DNA from: Cupriavidus agavae
GTDB taxonomy: Bacteria; Pseudomonadota; Gammaproteobacteria; Burkholderiales; Burkholderiaceae
Assembly: GCF_004217045.1 (NCBI RefSeq)
Contig: NZ_SGXM01000001.1
Coordinates: 558,001-622,000, forward strand
Reading direction: 5' to 3'
Length of the DNA stretch: 64,000 nucleotides
Part shown: positions 1-10,189 of the stretch, piece by piece
How positions within the stretch are numbered: position 1 is the stretch's first letter
How the letters are laid out: the number at the start of each line of letters is the position of its first letter
Notes under the pieces: generated by a model
Database searches by the model: none
What the model was told of the DNA's origin: nothing
What the model saw: the letters and a program-made list of their open reading frames with translations, nothing else
Program-made: the position numbers and the translations under genes

Positions 1-1
1 C

Positions 2-781
2 CTGATCGAACTGCAGCGCTCGCGCAATGTGGCCGAGAATGCGCTGGCCACGCTGGTCGGCGTGCCGGCCGGCGAGCTGAAGGTGCCGCCGGGGCGGCTG
101 CAGGACCGCATCCGGCTGCCCGTGGTGCCGGCCGGGCTGCCGTCGCAACTGCTGGCGCGGCGCCCGGACATCATCGCGGCCGAGTACCGCGTGCTGGCGG
201 CCTACAACCTGGTCGGCCAGGCGCGGCTGGCGCAACTGCCGAGCATCAGCCTGACCGCGCGTGGCGGCACGGCCAGTTTCGCGCTGTCGGACCTGATGAA
301 ATCGTTCACGTTCGGCTTCATGCCGAGCATCAACCTGCCAATGCTGGATCCCAGCGTGCGTGCCCGCGTGAAGACTACCGAGGCCAATATCGGCGTGGTC
401 GAGAACGAGTATGGCCGCACCGTGATGACCGCATTCGAGGAGGTGGAGAGCGCGCTGGTCAACGTGGACGCCCACAAGAAGCAGCGCATCGAGCTGCAGC
501 AGCAGGTGGACCAGTTGCGCGTGGTCGGCACGCAGATCGACGCCCAGGCGCGTGAAGGGATCGTCTCCCAGCTCGAAGTCTTCGAGTCGGAGCGCTCGCT
601 GCTGTCGGCGCAGCAGTCGTTGTTGGCCGTCCACCAACAAATCCTGGCCGATACCGTCACGCTGTACAAGGCACTCGGCGGCGGCTGGCCGGACGTCGAT
701 GTCCGCAACGCGCCGCTCGCGGACGGACCCGCGCCCACGGCAGGCCCGGCGCCTGCCGGCGCACCCAACGCGGCGCGTTAG
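2..781 (+). CDS. TolC/NodT-type outer-membrane efflux factor (3' part)
   Basis: The reading frame is open from the first full codon, so the start lies left of the window and about 259 C-terminal residues remain. The text fits the outer-membrane factor family: an LPSQLLARRPDI-type segment between the two structural repeats, then long amphipathic helices with regular Glu/Gln/Ala (roughly residues 110-225). By family knowledge these proteins form the trimeric outer-membrane channel of type I secretion or efflux machines. It lies upstream of an HlyD-type fusion protein and a peptidase-containing ABC exporter on the same strand, so it is most simply the channel of that exporter. The C-terminal 25 residues are Pro/Ala-rich and probably disordered. 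The missing N-terminus prevents checking for a lipoprotein signal. Confidence 0.85.
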   Translation: MIELQRSRNVAENALATLVGVPAGELKVPPGRLQDRIRLPVVPAGLPSQLLARRPDIIAAEYRVLAAYNLVGQARLAQLPSISLTARGGTASFALSDLMKSFTFGFMPSINLPMLDPSVRARVKTTEANIGVVENEYGRTVMTAFEEVESALVNVDAHKKQRIELQQQVDQLRVVGTQIDAQAREGIVSQLEVFESERSLLSAQQSLLAVHQQILADTVTLYKALGGGWPDVDVRNAPLADGPAPTAGPAPAGAPNAAR

Positions 782-800
782 GCGCAGCAGCGTACAAACC

Positions 801-816
801 GTTTCAACGTTGAAAC
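801..816. promoter_or_regulatory. Perfect 16-bp palindrome, candidate operator
   Basis: GTTTCAACGTTGAAAC is a perfect inverted repeat. It lies 20 bases after the TolC-like stop codon and about 85 bases upstream of the inferred start of transcription of the FHA gene. That is where an activator or repressor dimer could act on the promoter at 859-886. The binding protein is unknown. Confidence 0.45.
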
Positions 817-858
817 CCGCACCGTTCGTGCGTTGGCGCAACGCTGCGCCGCAGCGCA

Positions 859-886
859 TTGACTCCCTTCGAGCGTGGCCTACTAT
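859..886 (+). promoter_or_regulatory. Sigma-70 type promoter for the FHA/exporter operon
   Basis: TTGACT, a 16-base spacer and TACTAT match the -35 and -10 consensus well. Transcription would begin near 893. This makes the GTG at 875 impossible as a start codon and supports a start at 992 for the next gene. It also implies the exporter genes can be transcribed separately from the TolC-like gene. Confidence 0.5.
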
Positions 887-991
887 GTTCTTACCCGTGA
901 CCTGCCGCCTTCAGCCGATGCCGGCCCGCACCCCGTGCGGCACGGCCTCGCGGTTGCGCGCCACCGGCTCCACTGTTGGTTTCGCCGAGAC

Positions 992-3583
992 ATGACGCGC
1001 GACGATGCTCCCTTCCTCGATGTGCCGGTCATGGCGCCGAAACCGGGTCAGGCATTCGATGTCCTGCTGATGCCGGTGTCGCGCCCGGACCTGGGCGAAA
1101 TCCGCATCGGCGAGGACCTGTTCGCCATCGGCCGCGGCGAGGCGCCGTTCGCGGCGTATCCCACCGAAGCGGTTTCCGTGCTGTCGCGCCGCCATGCGCG
1201 CATTTTCTCCGAGGATGGCTCGGTCTACGTGGCCGATCTGGGCAGCAAGAACGGCACCCATGTGAACGGCGACGCCGTGGCGCAGCAGCCGGCGAAGCTG
1301 CGCGATGGCGACGAGGTGAGCTTTGGCGCGGGGCTGGCGTATCGCGTGCGGCTCTACCCGCGCCCGGCGGAGGCCGAACCGCCGCGCGTGGCGGTCACGC
1401 TGCTCCCGATGCGCGAGGACCTGGGCCTGCAGCCGGTGCTGGTGACCGGCTTCCCGTTCATGGTCAGCAAGGCCGACGACACGTTTGCCCGGTACCGGGA
1501 CGACTATCCGCATCAGGTCAACTACCTGTCGCGCCGCCACGCCCATCTGTTCCTGAAGCAGGGCGTGCCATGGATCGAGGACCTGGGCAGCACCAACGGC
1601 ACGTTCGTCAACGGCGTGCGCCTGCGCGACCAGTCGATCCGGCTCGAACCGGGTGACGTGATTGCCTTTGGCGGCAGCCACTTCGTCTATCGCGTGCAGA
1701 TCGAGTACGAGGCCGACGCGGACGCCACGGCCACCCGGACCTCGCTGTTCGTCGCCAGCACGGTGCCACCCGCGCAGGCGGCCGTGCTGCCGGTGGATGT
1801 CGATCCCGACAAGACCACGTTCGTGGGCGCCGCGGACTCATTCCTCGACATCTTCTGCGTCGACTACCGCGCCGCGCAGGAGGACGAGATCAATCCCGAA
1901 GCCCCGCCCGATGCCGGCAGCGATGCCGCGCACCGTCCGGCGCCGCGCGGCAAGGTGACGATGATGCTCGTCGAGGCGCTGCGCAGCTTCGGCATCCGCG
2001 ACCGCCACCAGCTGGAGCGTGCCGCCCGCGTGGCGATCCTCGTCGTGGCCGTGCTGGGCGCAGGCGGTGCATGGCTCTGGTGGCGCGGCGCGCCGGACCG
2101 CTCGCTGCAGCAACTGGTGGCGCAGGGCAAGTACGCGGAGGCCGCCGAGGCTTCGGACAAGGTGCTGGCCCGGCATCCGGACAACGCGCAGTACCAGACG
2201 CTGGGCGCCGAGGCACTGATGCGCGGCTACGTGCCGCAATGGGCGAAGCGGCTGCAGGCCAACGACTTCGACGGTGCGGCGACGGTGCTGGGCGAGATGC
2301 GCGCGCGCAGCCAGCACAACCGCGACGGCCAGGCGCTGATCGGCCAACTGGCATGGGTGGGCGATCTCGAACGCTACGTAGTGGGACGCGGCGGCGCGGA
2401 GGGGGCGATCCGGATGTACGCCGACGAGGCCAGGCTCCGCGAACTCGTGCGCCGCTGGGAGGACGACACCGCGTCGCACCAGCGGCTGCTGGGCCGCATC
2501 GCCAACGATGTGCCCGCCTTCCGCGATGTCTATGCCCGCGCGCTGAGCGATCTGCGCCGGCTGCGCAACGACGATTCGGTGTTCCTGGCCGCGATTGACC
2601 GGCTCAATGCGGCAGTCGTGACCGAACTGGCCCGTGACCAGCCCGAGGCGCTGCAACCGATGCTGGCGGAATACAAGGACAAGTATCCGCGCCTGTCCGG
2701 TCTCGATCGTGTCGAAGCCGACCTGAAGCAGTACACGGGGCTGGTCCAGGCGCTGCGCGACCGCGCGCCCGGCCCGCTCGTGGCGCGCATGCAGAAGTTG
2801 AGCCTGACCACGCCGCCCTTCCAGGCGCAGTACCAGAAGCTCAAGCCGCGTCTTCCCGGTGACGATGTGCAGCGGCAGTACAAGCTGGCCAATACCGCGT
2901 GGGAGCAGGGCGAGGGTGCCCAGGCGGTGACCGCGCTCAAGGCCGTGGGCAGCGGGCCCTGGTCGGCCGATGTGGCCAAGGATGCCGCCCACAAGGAACA
3001 GGTTGCCGCCCAGTACGCCGCCGTGAAGGCCGCCAAGGGTACGCCGGGGTACGAGGACCAGTTGCTGCGCTTGTATGCCTCGCTCGATCCCGAGACCGAC
3101 GCCTGGTACGTGAAAACCGTCGATGCCGACGTGCAGGCCATCCGCGACGTGGCGCTGCGCCGCGCCAACGTGCTGCTGAACCGTGCGGCGACGAACTGGC
3201 GCCAGTATCGCAACAATGGGCTGATCGCCGGCGAGCAGCGGCTCGAAGCGGGCATCTCGGCAAAGTTCCGCAGCCAGGCCAGGCTGCTGGCCGACGCGCA
3301 GGAGGACGCCCGGCAGGGTCTGCGCATCTACGGCCAGTTGCGCATCGAGGATACCGCGCAGTGGGACCGCATTCGCGACGACATCCAGGCCGAGGTCGAC
3401 GCCCAGCGGCGCTCGCTGAATGACCTGCGCATGGTGCTCGACCCCGCCGTGCTCAAGACCAAGCTTTCGCTGGTGGGCGATGCCGGCAAGGGTGAGGTCG
3501 GCAAGGGTGAGGTCGGCAAGGGCGAGGCCGGCGAGGGCAGGGAGGCCGGCACGGCCAGCGCGTCGGCGGGAGGCAAGCCATGA
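992..3583 (+). CDS. Membrane protein with two FHA domains
   Basis: 863 residues. Two forkhead-associated domains are visible, at about residues 35-115 and 145-235. Each has the SRRHA core and an N-G-T-x-V-N-G turn (DLGSKNGT and DLGSTNGT), the residues that read phosphothreonine peptides. One membrane segment follows at about 347-367 (VAILVVAVLGAGGAWLWW). The remaining ~490 residues are helical and TPR-like, presumably periplasmic if the FHA domains are cytoplasmic. The C-terminus has a 15-base tandem repeat. The gene overlaps the HlyD-like gene by four bases (ATGA), so the two are translationally coupled. FHA domains next to a PP2C phosphatase suggest Ser/Thr phosphorylation controls the exporter; no kinase is seen in the window. 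ATG 1031 is an alternative start; GTG 875 lies inside a promoter. Confidence 0.85.
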   Translation: MTRDDAPFLDVPVMAPKPGQAFDVLLMPVSRPDLGEIRIGEDLFAIGRGEAPFAAYPTEAVSVLSRRHARIFSEDGSVYVADLGSKNGTHVNGDAVAQQPAKLRDGDEVSFGAGLAYRVRLYPRPAEAEPPRVAVTLLPMREDLGLQPVLVTGFPFMVSKADDTFARYRDDYPHQVNYLSRRHAHLFLKQGVPWIEDLGSTNGTFVNGVRLRDQSIRLEPGDVIAFGGSHFVYRVQIEYEADADATATRTSLFVASTVPPAQAAVLPVDVDPDKTTFVGAADSFLDIFCVDYRAAQEDEINPEAPPDAGSDAAHRPAPRGKVTMMLVEALRSFGIRDRHQLERAARVAILVVAVLGAGGAWLWWRGAPDRSLQQLVAQGKYAEAAEASDKVLARHPDNAQYQTLGAEALMRGYVPQWAKRLQANDFDGAATVLGEMRARSQHNRDGQALIGQLAWVGDLERYVVGRGGAEGAIRMYADEARLRELVRRWEDDTASHQRLLGRIANDVPAFRDVYARALSDLRRLRNDDSVFLAAIDRLNAAVVTELARDQPEALQPMLAEYKDKYPRLSGLDRVEADLKQYTGLVQALRDRAPGPLVARMQKLSLTTPPFQAQYQKLKPRLPGDDVQRQYKLANTAWEQGEGAQAVTALKAVGSGPWSADVAKDAAHKEQVAAQYAAVKAAKGTPGYEDQLLRLYASLDPETDAWYVKTVDADVQAIRDVALRRANVLLNRAATNWRQYRNNGLIAGEQRLEAGISAKFRSQARLLADAQEDARQGLRIYGQLRIEDTAQWDRIRDDIQAEVDAQRRSLNDLRMVLDPAVLKTKLSLVGDAGKGEVGKGEVGKGEAGEGREAGTASASAGGKP
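3485..3529 (+). repeat. 15-bp tandem repeat (3 copies) in the FHA gene
   Basis: Three near-identical 15-base units encode GKGEV, GKGEV, GKGEA near the C-terminus of the FHA protein. The length can be expected to vary between strains by slippage; the tail is low-complexity and charged. Confidence 0.8.
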
Positions 3584-4962
3584 AGGACGAGAACCGCGAC
3601 AGCCAGCTGCGGCCATTGACCGAAGCGCTGGAAGACCACAGTGCCGAGGGTATCGCGCTGCTCAGCGCCGAGCCGCGCCGGCTGACGCTGCTGACCGTGG
3701 TGGCAACGGCCGGGCTGCTGCTGTGCGCGCTGGTGTGGTCGTTCTTCGGCCATGCCGATGTGATCGTGACGGCGCAGGGCACGCTGGCGCCGGAATCCGA
3801 GGTGCGGCGTTTCTACGCCCCGGTCGACGGCGAACTGGCCGACCTCTACGTGGCCGAAGGCCAGCCGGTATCGAAGGACGACGTGGTGGCCCGGCTCAAC
3901 GCGCGTGGCGCGATCGAGGCCGCCGCCAACGCGCTGCAGGCGCAGTTGAAACTTGAGGATGCCGAACGCGAGTGGAAGCAGTTTCCCGAGCGCAAGGCGC
4001 TGCTCGAACGCCGGGCGCTGGCGCTCAAGCAGCAGATCGAACTGGGCACGCGGCAGCACGAGAACCGGCTGGCCGAAGGCACCACGCGGCTGGCGGAGCA
4101 GCAGCGCGCGCAACTGGCCGAGGCGCGCAGCAATCTGGAAAACGCGCGACGCGCCCGCGACTTCGCGCGGCAGGAGCAGGACCGCTATGCGCGGCTGTTT
4201 GCGCTGCCGGCGGGCGGCGGGGTGTCGCAGTCGCAGGTGGAAGGCAAGCGCGCGGCCACGCAGGATGCCGAGAACACGCTGCGGGTGGCGCAGTCGCGGC
4301 TGGCCGAACTCGACGCGCGGCTGGCACAGCAATACACGCAGGCCAGCGCGCAGCTCGAAGGCAGTGGGCAGGAGCTGGCCAGCCTGCGGGTGCAGTACGA
4401 CGCCGCCGCGCGCGAGATCAGCACCACCGAGGACAAGCTGCGGCTGCAGGTGCAGACCGCCCGGCTGGTGGCCGAGGCCGCCGCGCGCATCAAGTTCGAG
4501 AACATCGACAAGGACAACTTCCTGCTGATCCTGGCGCCGGTGTCGGGCGTGATCACCGATGTCACGTCGACCCAGCGCGGCGACAAGATCCAGGCCAACG
4601 CGCCGCTCGGCGGCATCGCGCCCAAGGATGCCCGGCCGATGCTGCGCATCGAGATCGCCGAGCGCGACCGCGCCTTCCTGCGCGAGGGCCTGCCGGTCAA
4701 GCTCAAGTTCAGCGCATTCCCGTACCAGCGCTACGGCCTGATCGCCGGCACGCTCGAATACATCTCGCCTGCCACCAAGCCGTCGGGGCCGGACAAGCAG
4801 CCCGTGTACGAAGGCCGGGTGCGGCTGGCGCAGGATTACTACAGCGTGGCCAGCAACCGGTATCCGCTGCGGTACGGGATGACCGCCACCGCCGAGATCG
4901 TGGTGCGCGAACGGCGCCTGATCGACCTGGGACTGGACCCGTTCCGCCAGATTGCCGGCTAG
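3580..4962 (+). CDS. HlyD-type membrane fusion protein
   Basis: 460 residues. A short cytoplasmic N-terminus leads to one membrane helix (about residues 34-56, LTLLTVVATAGLLLCALVW). A lipoyl/biotinyl-like half motif (APVDGELADLYVAEGQPV) follows, then a long coiled-coil hairpin rich in Glu, Arg, Ala and Gln (about 100-290), the second lipoyl half (APVSGVITDV) and a beta-barrel region. This is the standard layout of the periplasmic adaptor that joins an inner-membrane ABC exporter to a TolC-type channel. The start overlaps the FHA stop codon and PpiC follows after 35 bases, so it belongs to one operon. Length and order are normal for bacteriocin and RTX exporter adaptors. Confidence 0.92.
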   Translation: MKDENRDSQLRPLTEALEDHSAEGIALLSAEPRRLTLLTVVATAGLLLCALVWSFFGHADVIVTAQGTLAPESEVRRFYAPVDGELADLYVAEGQPVSKDDVVARLNARGAIEAAANALQAQLKLEDAEREWKQFPERKALLERRALALKQQIELGTRQHENRLAEGTTRLAEQQRAQLAEARSNLENARRARDFARQEQDRYARLFALPAGGGVSQSQVEGKRAATQDAENTLRVAQSRLAELDARLAQQYTQASAQLEGSGQELASLRVQYDAAAREISTTEDKLRLQVQTARLVAEAAARIKFENIDKDNFLLILAPVSGVITDVTSTQRGDKIQANAPLGGIAPKDARPMLRIEIAERDRAFLREGLPVKLKFSAFPYQRYGLIAGTLEYISPATKPSGPDKQPVYEGRVRLAQDYYSVASNRYPLRYGMTATAEIVVRERRLIDLGLDPFRQIAG

Positions 4963-4997
4963 TGCCTGCCAGAACATACAGGGAAGAGGAGCGAGCA

Positions 4998-5750
4998 ATG
5001 ACCGCCATCGTCCGTATCGACGAAGAAGTGATCGGCGTCGATGAATTCGTGAGGGTACTGAAGCTGACCGGGCAGTTCGAGCCGCTGGTCGAGCAACTGG
5101 TGCGGGACAAGCTGACCGCCCACGCGGCGCGCCGCCACGGCATCAAGCTCGCGCCCGAGGACGTGCAGGAGCGCGCCGACCAGTTCCGGCGCGTGCACGG
5201 GCTGCACCGCGCGGCGGACATGAACCACTACCTCGATGCGCTGGCGATCACGCTGGACGAATTCGAGACGTTCATCACCGACAGCCTGTATCAGGAGAAA
5301 ATGCTGGAGCAGGTGGGCACCGAGGCCGCCGTGGAGTCGTACTTCCAGCTCAATTCGCCGAAGTTCGACAGCATCGAGGTCAGCCACATCGTGGTGGATA
5401 CCGAGGGCAAGGCGCGTGAACTGGTGTCGTACCTGCAGGACGACCCGGACAGTTTTGCCGAGATGGCGCGCGAGCATTCGATTGCCGACACGCGCGAGCA
5501 GGGCGGCGACATCGGCAAGGTGCTGCGCGGCTCGCTCAAGGGCGACATCGAGGCCAAGGTCTTCAATGCCGAGCCCGGCGACCTGCTGGGGCCGTTCCCG
5601 GCGCCGGACCGCTCGTTCTTCGAAGTATTCCTGGTGCGGGCCAAGCATCCGGCCCGGCTCGATGCCGACGTGGCCGTGGAGATCCGCCGGTTGCTGCGCG
5701 AGGAATGGTTGATGGCGAGGGCGCAGGAACATGTCATCGAAGCCCGCTAG
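4998..5750 (+). CDS. PpiC/parvulin-type peptidyl-prolyl isomerase
   Basis: 250 residues without a signal peptide or membrane segment, so probably cytoplasmic. The N-terminal ~110 residues are helical and SurA-like. The parvulin rotamase domain spans about 115-215, with the typical VSHIVV, FAEMAREHS and GGDIG elements. A strong AGGAG ribosome site precedes the ATG. The 3' end overlaps the exporter gene by 20 bases. From the family, such enzymes isomerise Xaa-Pro bonds or act as chaperones. Placed between the adaptor and a leader-cleaving exporter, it probably keeps the secreted substrate (whose predicted mature part has four prolines) in an exportable form. A role in binding the leader peptide is an alternative. 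Confidence 0.88.
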   Translation: MTAIVRIDEEVIGVDEFVRVLKLTGQFEPLVEQLVRDKLTAHAARRHGIKLAPEDVQERADQFRRVHGLHRAADMNHYLDALAITLDEFETFITDSLYQEKMLEQVGTEAAVESYFQLNSPKFDSIEVSHIVVDTEGKARELVSYLQDDPDSFAEMAREHSIADTREQGGDIGKVLRGSLKGDIEAKVFNAEPGDLLGPFPAPDRSFFEVFLVRAKHPARLDADVAVEIRRLLREEWLMARAQEHVIEAR

Positions 5751-8700
5751 CGAGCCGGTGGCTCCGGACAGTGCCGCCGCGCCGGCGACGGCCGCGCCGT
5801 CGCTGGCCGATTTCCTGGCCACCGTGGAGATCCTGACGCCGCTCTCACGCGAGGAGATCGAACGGTTGGCGGCCAGCGCGCGGACGCTGGCATTTGGCTT
5901 CGGCGACACGGTCTGCAATGCCGGCGAACCAGCCGAAGGCATTTTCATCGTGCGCAGCGGCTCCGTGCGCGTGTTCAACGAGGAACACGGCAAGGAAATC
6001 AGCATGGGCGTGCGCAAGACCGGCGAGGTGTTCGCCGATATTGCGCTACTGCGCGAGTACCGGCACGAGTCGTCGGTGCGGGCATCGGGCAAGACCGAAC
6101 TGATCATGATTCCGCGCGCGGTGTCGGAGCCGGTGGTCGGCGGCAACCCGGCGGCGCTGGCGTTCATCACGAGCTACGTGGCGATCAGTTCGGCCGGCGG
6201 CTTCGTGGCGCGGTTGTTTGACCTGCGCGGCAAGCTCGACAAAAGCGAACTCGAAGACGCGGTGCGCAGCGTTGGCGTGAAGCGCGTGGCGGCGGGCAAG
6301 ACCATCCTGCAACAGGATGGCCGCGACGACCGGCGGCTCTACGTGGTGCGTCAGGGCACGGTTCGTATCGAGCGGGAGGAAGATGGCGACACCTTCGGGC
6401 TGGCGACGCTGGGGCAGGGCGACATCTTCGGCGAGCGGGCCTGCGTGATGCGCCAGGAGCAGGTTGCGTCGGCCATCGCCGAAACCGACGTGCGGCTGCT
6501 GGTCATCCCCGAGAAGACCGTGCAGTTGATTCTGGAGCGCAACGCCCGGCTGCGCGAGGTGCTGGAAGACCGTATCCGCGTGGTGGACCGCGAACTGCAC
6601 CGCCAGAAGAAGCTGGCCGAACGGCGCAAGCGGCCGGTGCTGCTGGACCTGCATTCGAAGCCCGAGATGGGCGAACGGCTGATCCGGCGCTTTGCGCTGG
6701 TGGAGCAGGCCGAGGAGATGGACTGCGGCGCCGCCTGCCTGGCGATGATCTGCCGCCACCACGGCATTCCGATGACACTTGGCAAGCTGCGCGAACTCGC
6801 CAATGTGACCACGGCTGGCGCCACGCTGGACAGCCTGGCGCGTGCTGGCGAATCACTCGGCTTCACGGCCCGGGGCGTGCAGTGCACGCGCGACGCGCTG
6901 GAAGGCTTCGAGCTGCCGTTCATCATCCACTGGGAGGGCTATCACTACGTGGTGGTCTACGGTGTGTCGGCCCGGCACGTCTGGGTGGCCGATCCGGCGA
7001 TCGGCTTCCGCAAGATGGGTGCCGAGGAATTCGAGCGCGGCTGGAGCGGCACCTGCCTGCTGTTCTCGCCGGGCGAGCAGATGACCGAGCTGGCGGTCTC
7101 GCGCTCGCCATGGCTGCGCTTCATCGGCTATCTGGCGCCGTACAAGCGCATCCTCGCGCACCTGTTCCTGGCGACCTTCGTGATCCAGTTGCTGGGCGTG
7201 GTGCCGCCGCTGATCATCCAGAACATTCTCGACGGGGTGGTGGTGCACCAGAACGTGGGGCTGCTGCACCTGCTGATACTGGGGCTGGTGATCTCCAACG
7301 TGTTCACGCAACTGATGGTGACGATCCGGGCGTATCTGGCCAATTTCATGGTGCGCAACATGGATTTTGCGATGATGTCGCACTTCTTCAAGCACACGCT
7401 GTCGCTGCCGCTGGGGTTCTTCGCCAAACGCAAGACCGGCGACATTTTCGCGCGCTTCCAGGAGAACCAGACGATCCGGGCCTTCCTGACCGAGTCCACC
7501 GTCACCACCGCGCTGAACCTGCTGATGGTGTTCATCTACTTCAGCATCATGTTCCTCTACAACGTCAAGCTGACGCTGCTGCTGATCGCGTTCGTGATAC
7601 CGATTGCGCTGCTGACGGTGCTGGTCACGCCGAAGATCAAGACCTATGCGCGCGAGGTGTTCGCGGCATCGACCGATGCCAAGGCGTACCTGATGGAGAC
7701 GCTGGGCGGCGCCGAGACCGTCAAGGGCATGGGCATCGAGCGGCCCGTGCGCCTGCGCTGGGAGCGCAAGTACGCCAAGGCGCTGGACAAGCAATACCAG
7801 GCGCAGTCGTTCCATATCCTGGTCGGGCTGGCCAGCCAGATCCTCAACGCGGCCACCACGATCACGATTCTCTGGGTGGGGGCCACGCTGGTGCTGGAGC
7901 GGGAGCTGACCATCGGCCAGTTGATCGCATTCAACGCGTTCATGGGCAGCGTGCTGGCGCCGCTGATGGGGCTGGTGGCGCTCTGGGGGCAACTCAATGA
8001 CGCCGGGGTGGCGATGGAGCGGCTGGGCGACGTGCTCGACCTCGACCCGGAGCAGAAGCCGCAAGATGTGATGTCGCGCGTCTCGCTGCCCGACCTGCAG
8101 GGCGAGATCCGCTTCGACGGGGTGTACTTCCGCTACGGCGGCGACGACACCGCCTATGTGCTCGAAAACATCAGCTTCCACATGCGGCCCGGCGAGATGG
8201 TGGCGATCGTCGGGCGCAGCGGCTCGGGCAAGACCACGCTGGCCAAGCTGCTGGTGGGCTTCTACAAGCCGAGCGAGGGCTCGATGACGGTGGATGGCTA
8301 CGACATGAACGTGATCGACACCGAGTTCTTCCGCGCCCAGGTGGGGTATGTGATGCAGACCAACCTGCTGTTCTCCGGCACGGTGGCCGAGAACATCGCC
8401 TGCGGCGACGACAGCCCCGACCGGCGGCGCATCGAGGAAGTGGCCAAGATGGCCGATGCGCATGCATTCATCTCGAAACTGCCGCTTGGCTACGAGCAGA
8501 CCGTGGGCGAGCGCGGCATCGGCCTCTCGGGGGGGCAGATCCAGCGGCTGTGCATTGCCCGCGCGCTGTACCACGATCCACGGCTGCTCGTGTTCGACGA
8601 GGCCACCTCGGCACTCGACACCCAGTCTGAAAGCAACATCCTGTCGAACATGCAGGACATCCTGCGCGGCCGCACGGCCGTGATCATCGCGCACCGCCTC

Positions 8701-8835
8701 AGCACCATCATGCAGGCCGACAAGATCCTGGTGCTGTACGAGGGCGCCATCGTCGAACAGGGCCGGCACGAGGAGCTGCTGGAACGGCGCGGCATGTACT
8801 ACCAGCTCGTGCAGAAACAGCTGAGCGCGGCATGA
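5731..8835 (+). CDS. C39 peptidase-containing ABC exporter with two N-terminal CNBD-like domains
   Basis: 1034 residues. Two cyclic-nucleotide-binding-like domains cover about residues 25-150 and 165-290. The C39 leader peptidase domain follows at about 315-445, with all expected residues: Gln326 (oxyanion hole), Cys332 in EEMDCGAACLAM, His405 in YHYVVVYGV and Asp421 in VADPAIG. Six membrane helices occupy about 460-750. The ATPase domain has Walker A GRSGSGKTT (828-836), signature LSGGQ (932-936) and Walker B LLVFDE (952-957). The protein should therefore both cut double-glycine leaders and pump the product out. The CNBD-like domains are an uncommon addition and imply allosteric gating. Its likely substrate is the 96-residue protein at 11073-11363. 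Confidence 0.95.
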   Translation: MSSKPASEPVAPDSAAAPATAAPSLADFLATVEILTPLSREEIERLAASARTLAFGFGDTVCNAGEPAEGIFIVRSGSVRVFNEEHGKEISMGVRKTGEVFADIALLREYRHESSVRASGKTELIMIPRAVSEPVVGGNPAALAFITSYVAISSAGGFVARLFDLRGKLDKSELEDAVRSVGVKRVAAGKTILQQDGRDDRRLYVVRQGTVRIEREEDGDTFGLATLGQGDIFGERACVMRQEQVASAIAETDVRLLVIPEKTVQLILERNARLREVLEDRIRVVDRELHRQKKLAERRKRPVLLDLHSKPEMGERLIRRFALVEQAEEMDCGAACLAMICRHHGIPMTLGKLRELANVTTAGATLDSLARAGESLGFTARGVQCTRDALEGFELPFIIHWEGYHYVVVYGVSARHVWVADPAIGFRKMGAEEFERGWSGTCLLFSPGEQMTELAVSRSPWLRFIGYLAPYKRILAHLFLATFVIQLLGVVPPLIIQNILDGVVVHQNVGLLHLLILGLVISNVFTQLMVTIRAYLANFMVRNMDFAMMSHFFKHTLSLPLGFFAKRKTGDIFARFQENQTIRAFLTESTVTTALNLLMVFIYFSIMFLYNVKLTLLLIAFVIPIALLTVLVTPKIKTYAREVFAASTDAKAYLMETLGGAETVKGMGIERPVRLRWERKYAKALDKQYQAQSFHILVGLASQILNAATTITILWVGATLVLERELTIGQLIAFNAFMGSVLAPLMGLVALWGQLNDAGVAMERLGDVLDLDPEQKPQDVMSRVSLPDLQGEIRFDGVYFRYGGDDTAYVLENISFHMRPGEMVAIVGRSGSGKTTLAKLLVGFYKPSEGSMTVDGYDMNVIDTEFFRAQVGYVMQTNLLFSGTVAENIACGDDSPDRRRIEEVAKMADAHAFISKLPLGYEQTVGERGIGLSGGQIQRLCIARALYHDPRLLVFDEATSALDTQSESNILSNMQDILRGRTAVIIAHRLSTIMQADKILVLYEGAIVEQGRHEELLERRGMYYQLVQKQLSAA

Positions 8836-8845
8836 CGATCCGGCC

Positions 8846-10174
<1,329 letters not shown>

Positions 10175-10189
10175 GCGGGCGGGGCGCGC

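Noticed and set aside
875..991. GTG-started N-terminal extension of the FHA protein
   Set aside because: The codons lie within or just after a strong promoter whose transcript would start near 893, and the extra residues do not resemble the FHA family.
1838..3616. 592-residue open frame antisense to the FHA gene
   Set aside because: Codon usage is the mirror image of the sense gene and the His/Gln/Leu-rich text is typical of antisense frames in high-GC DNA.
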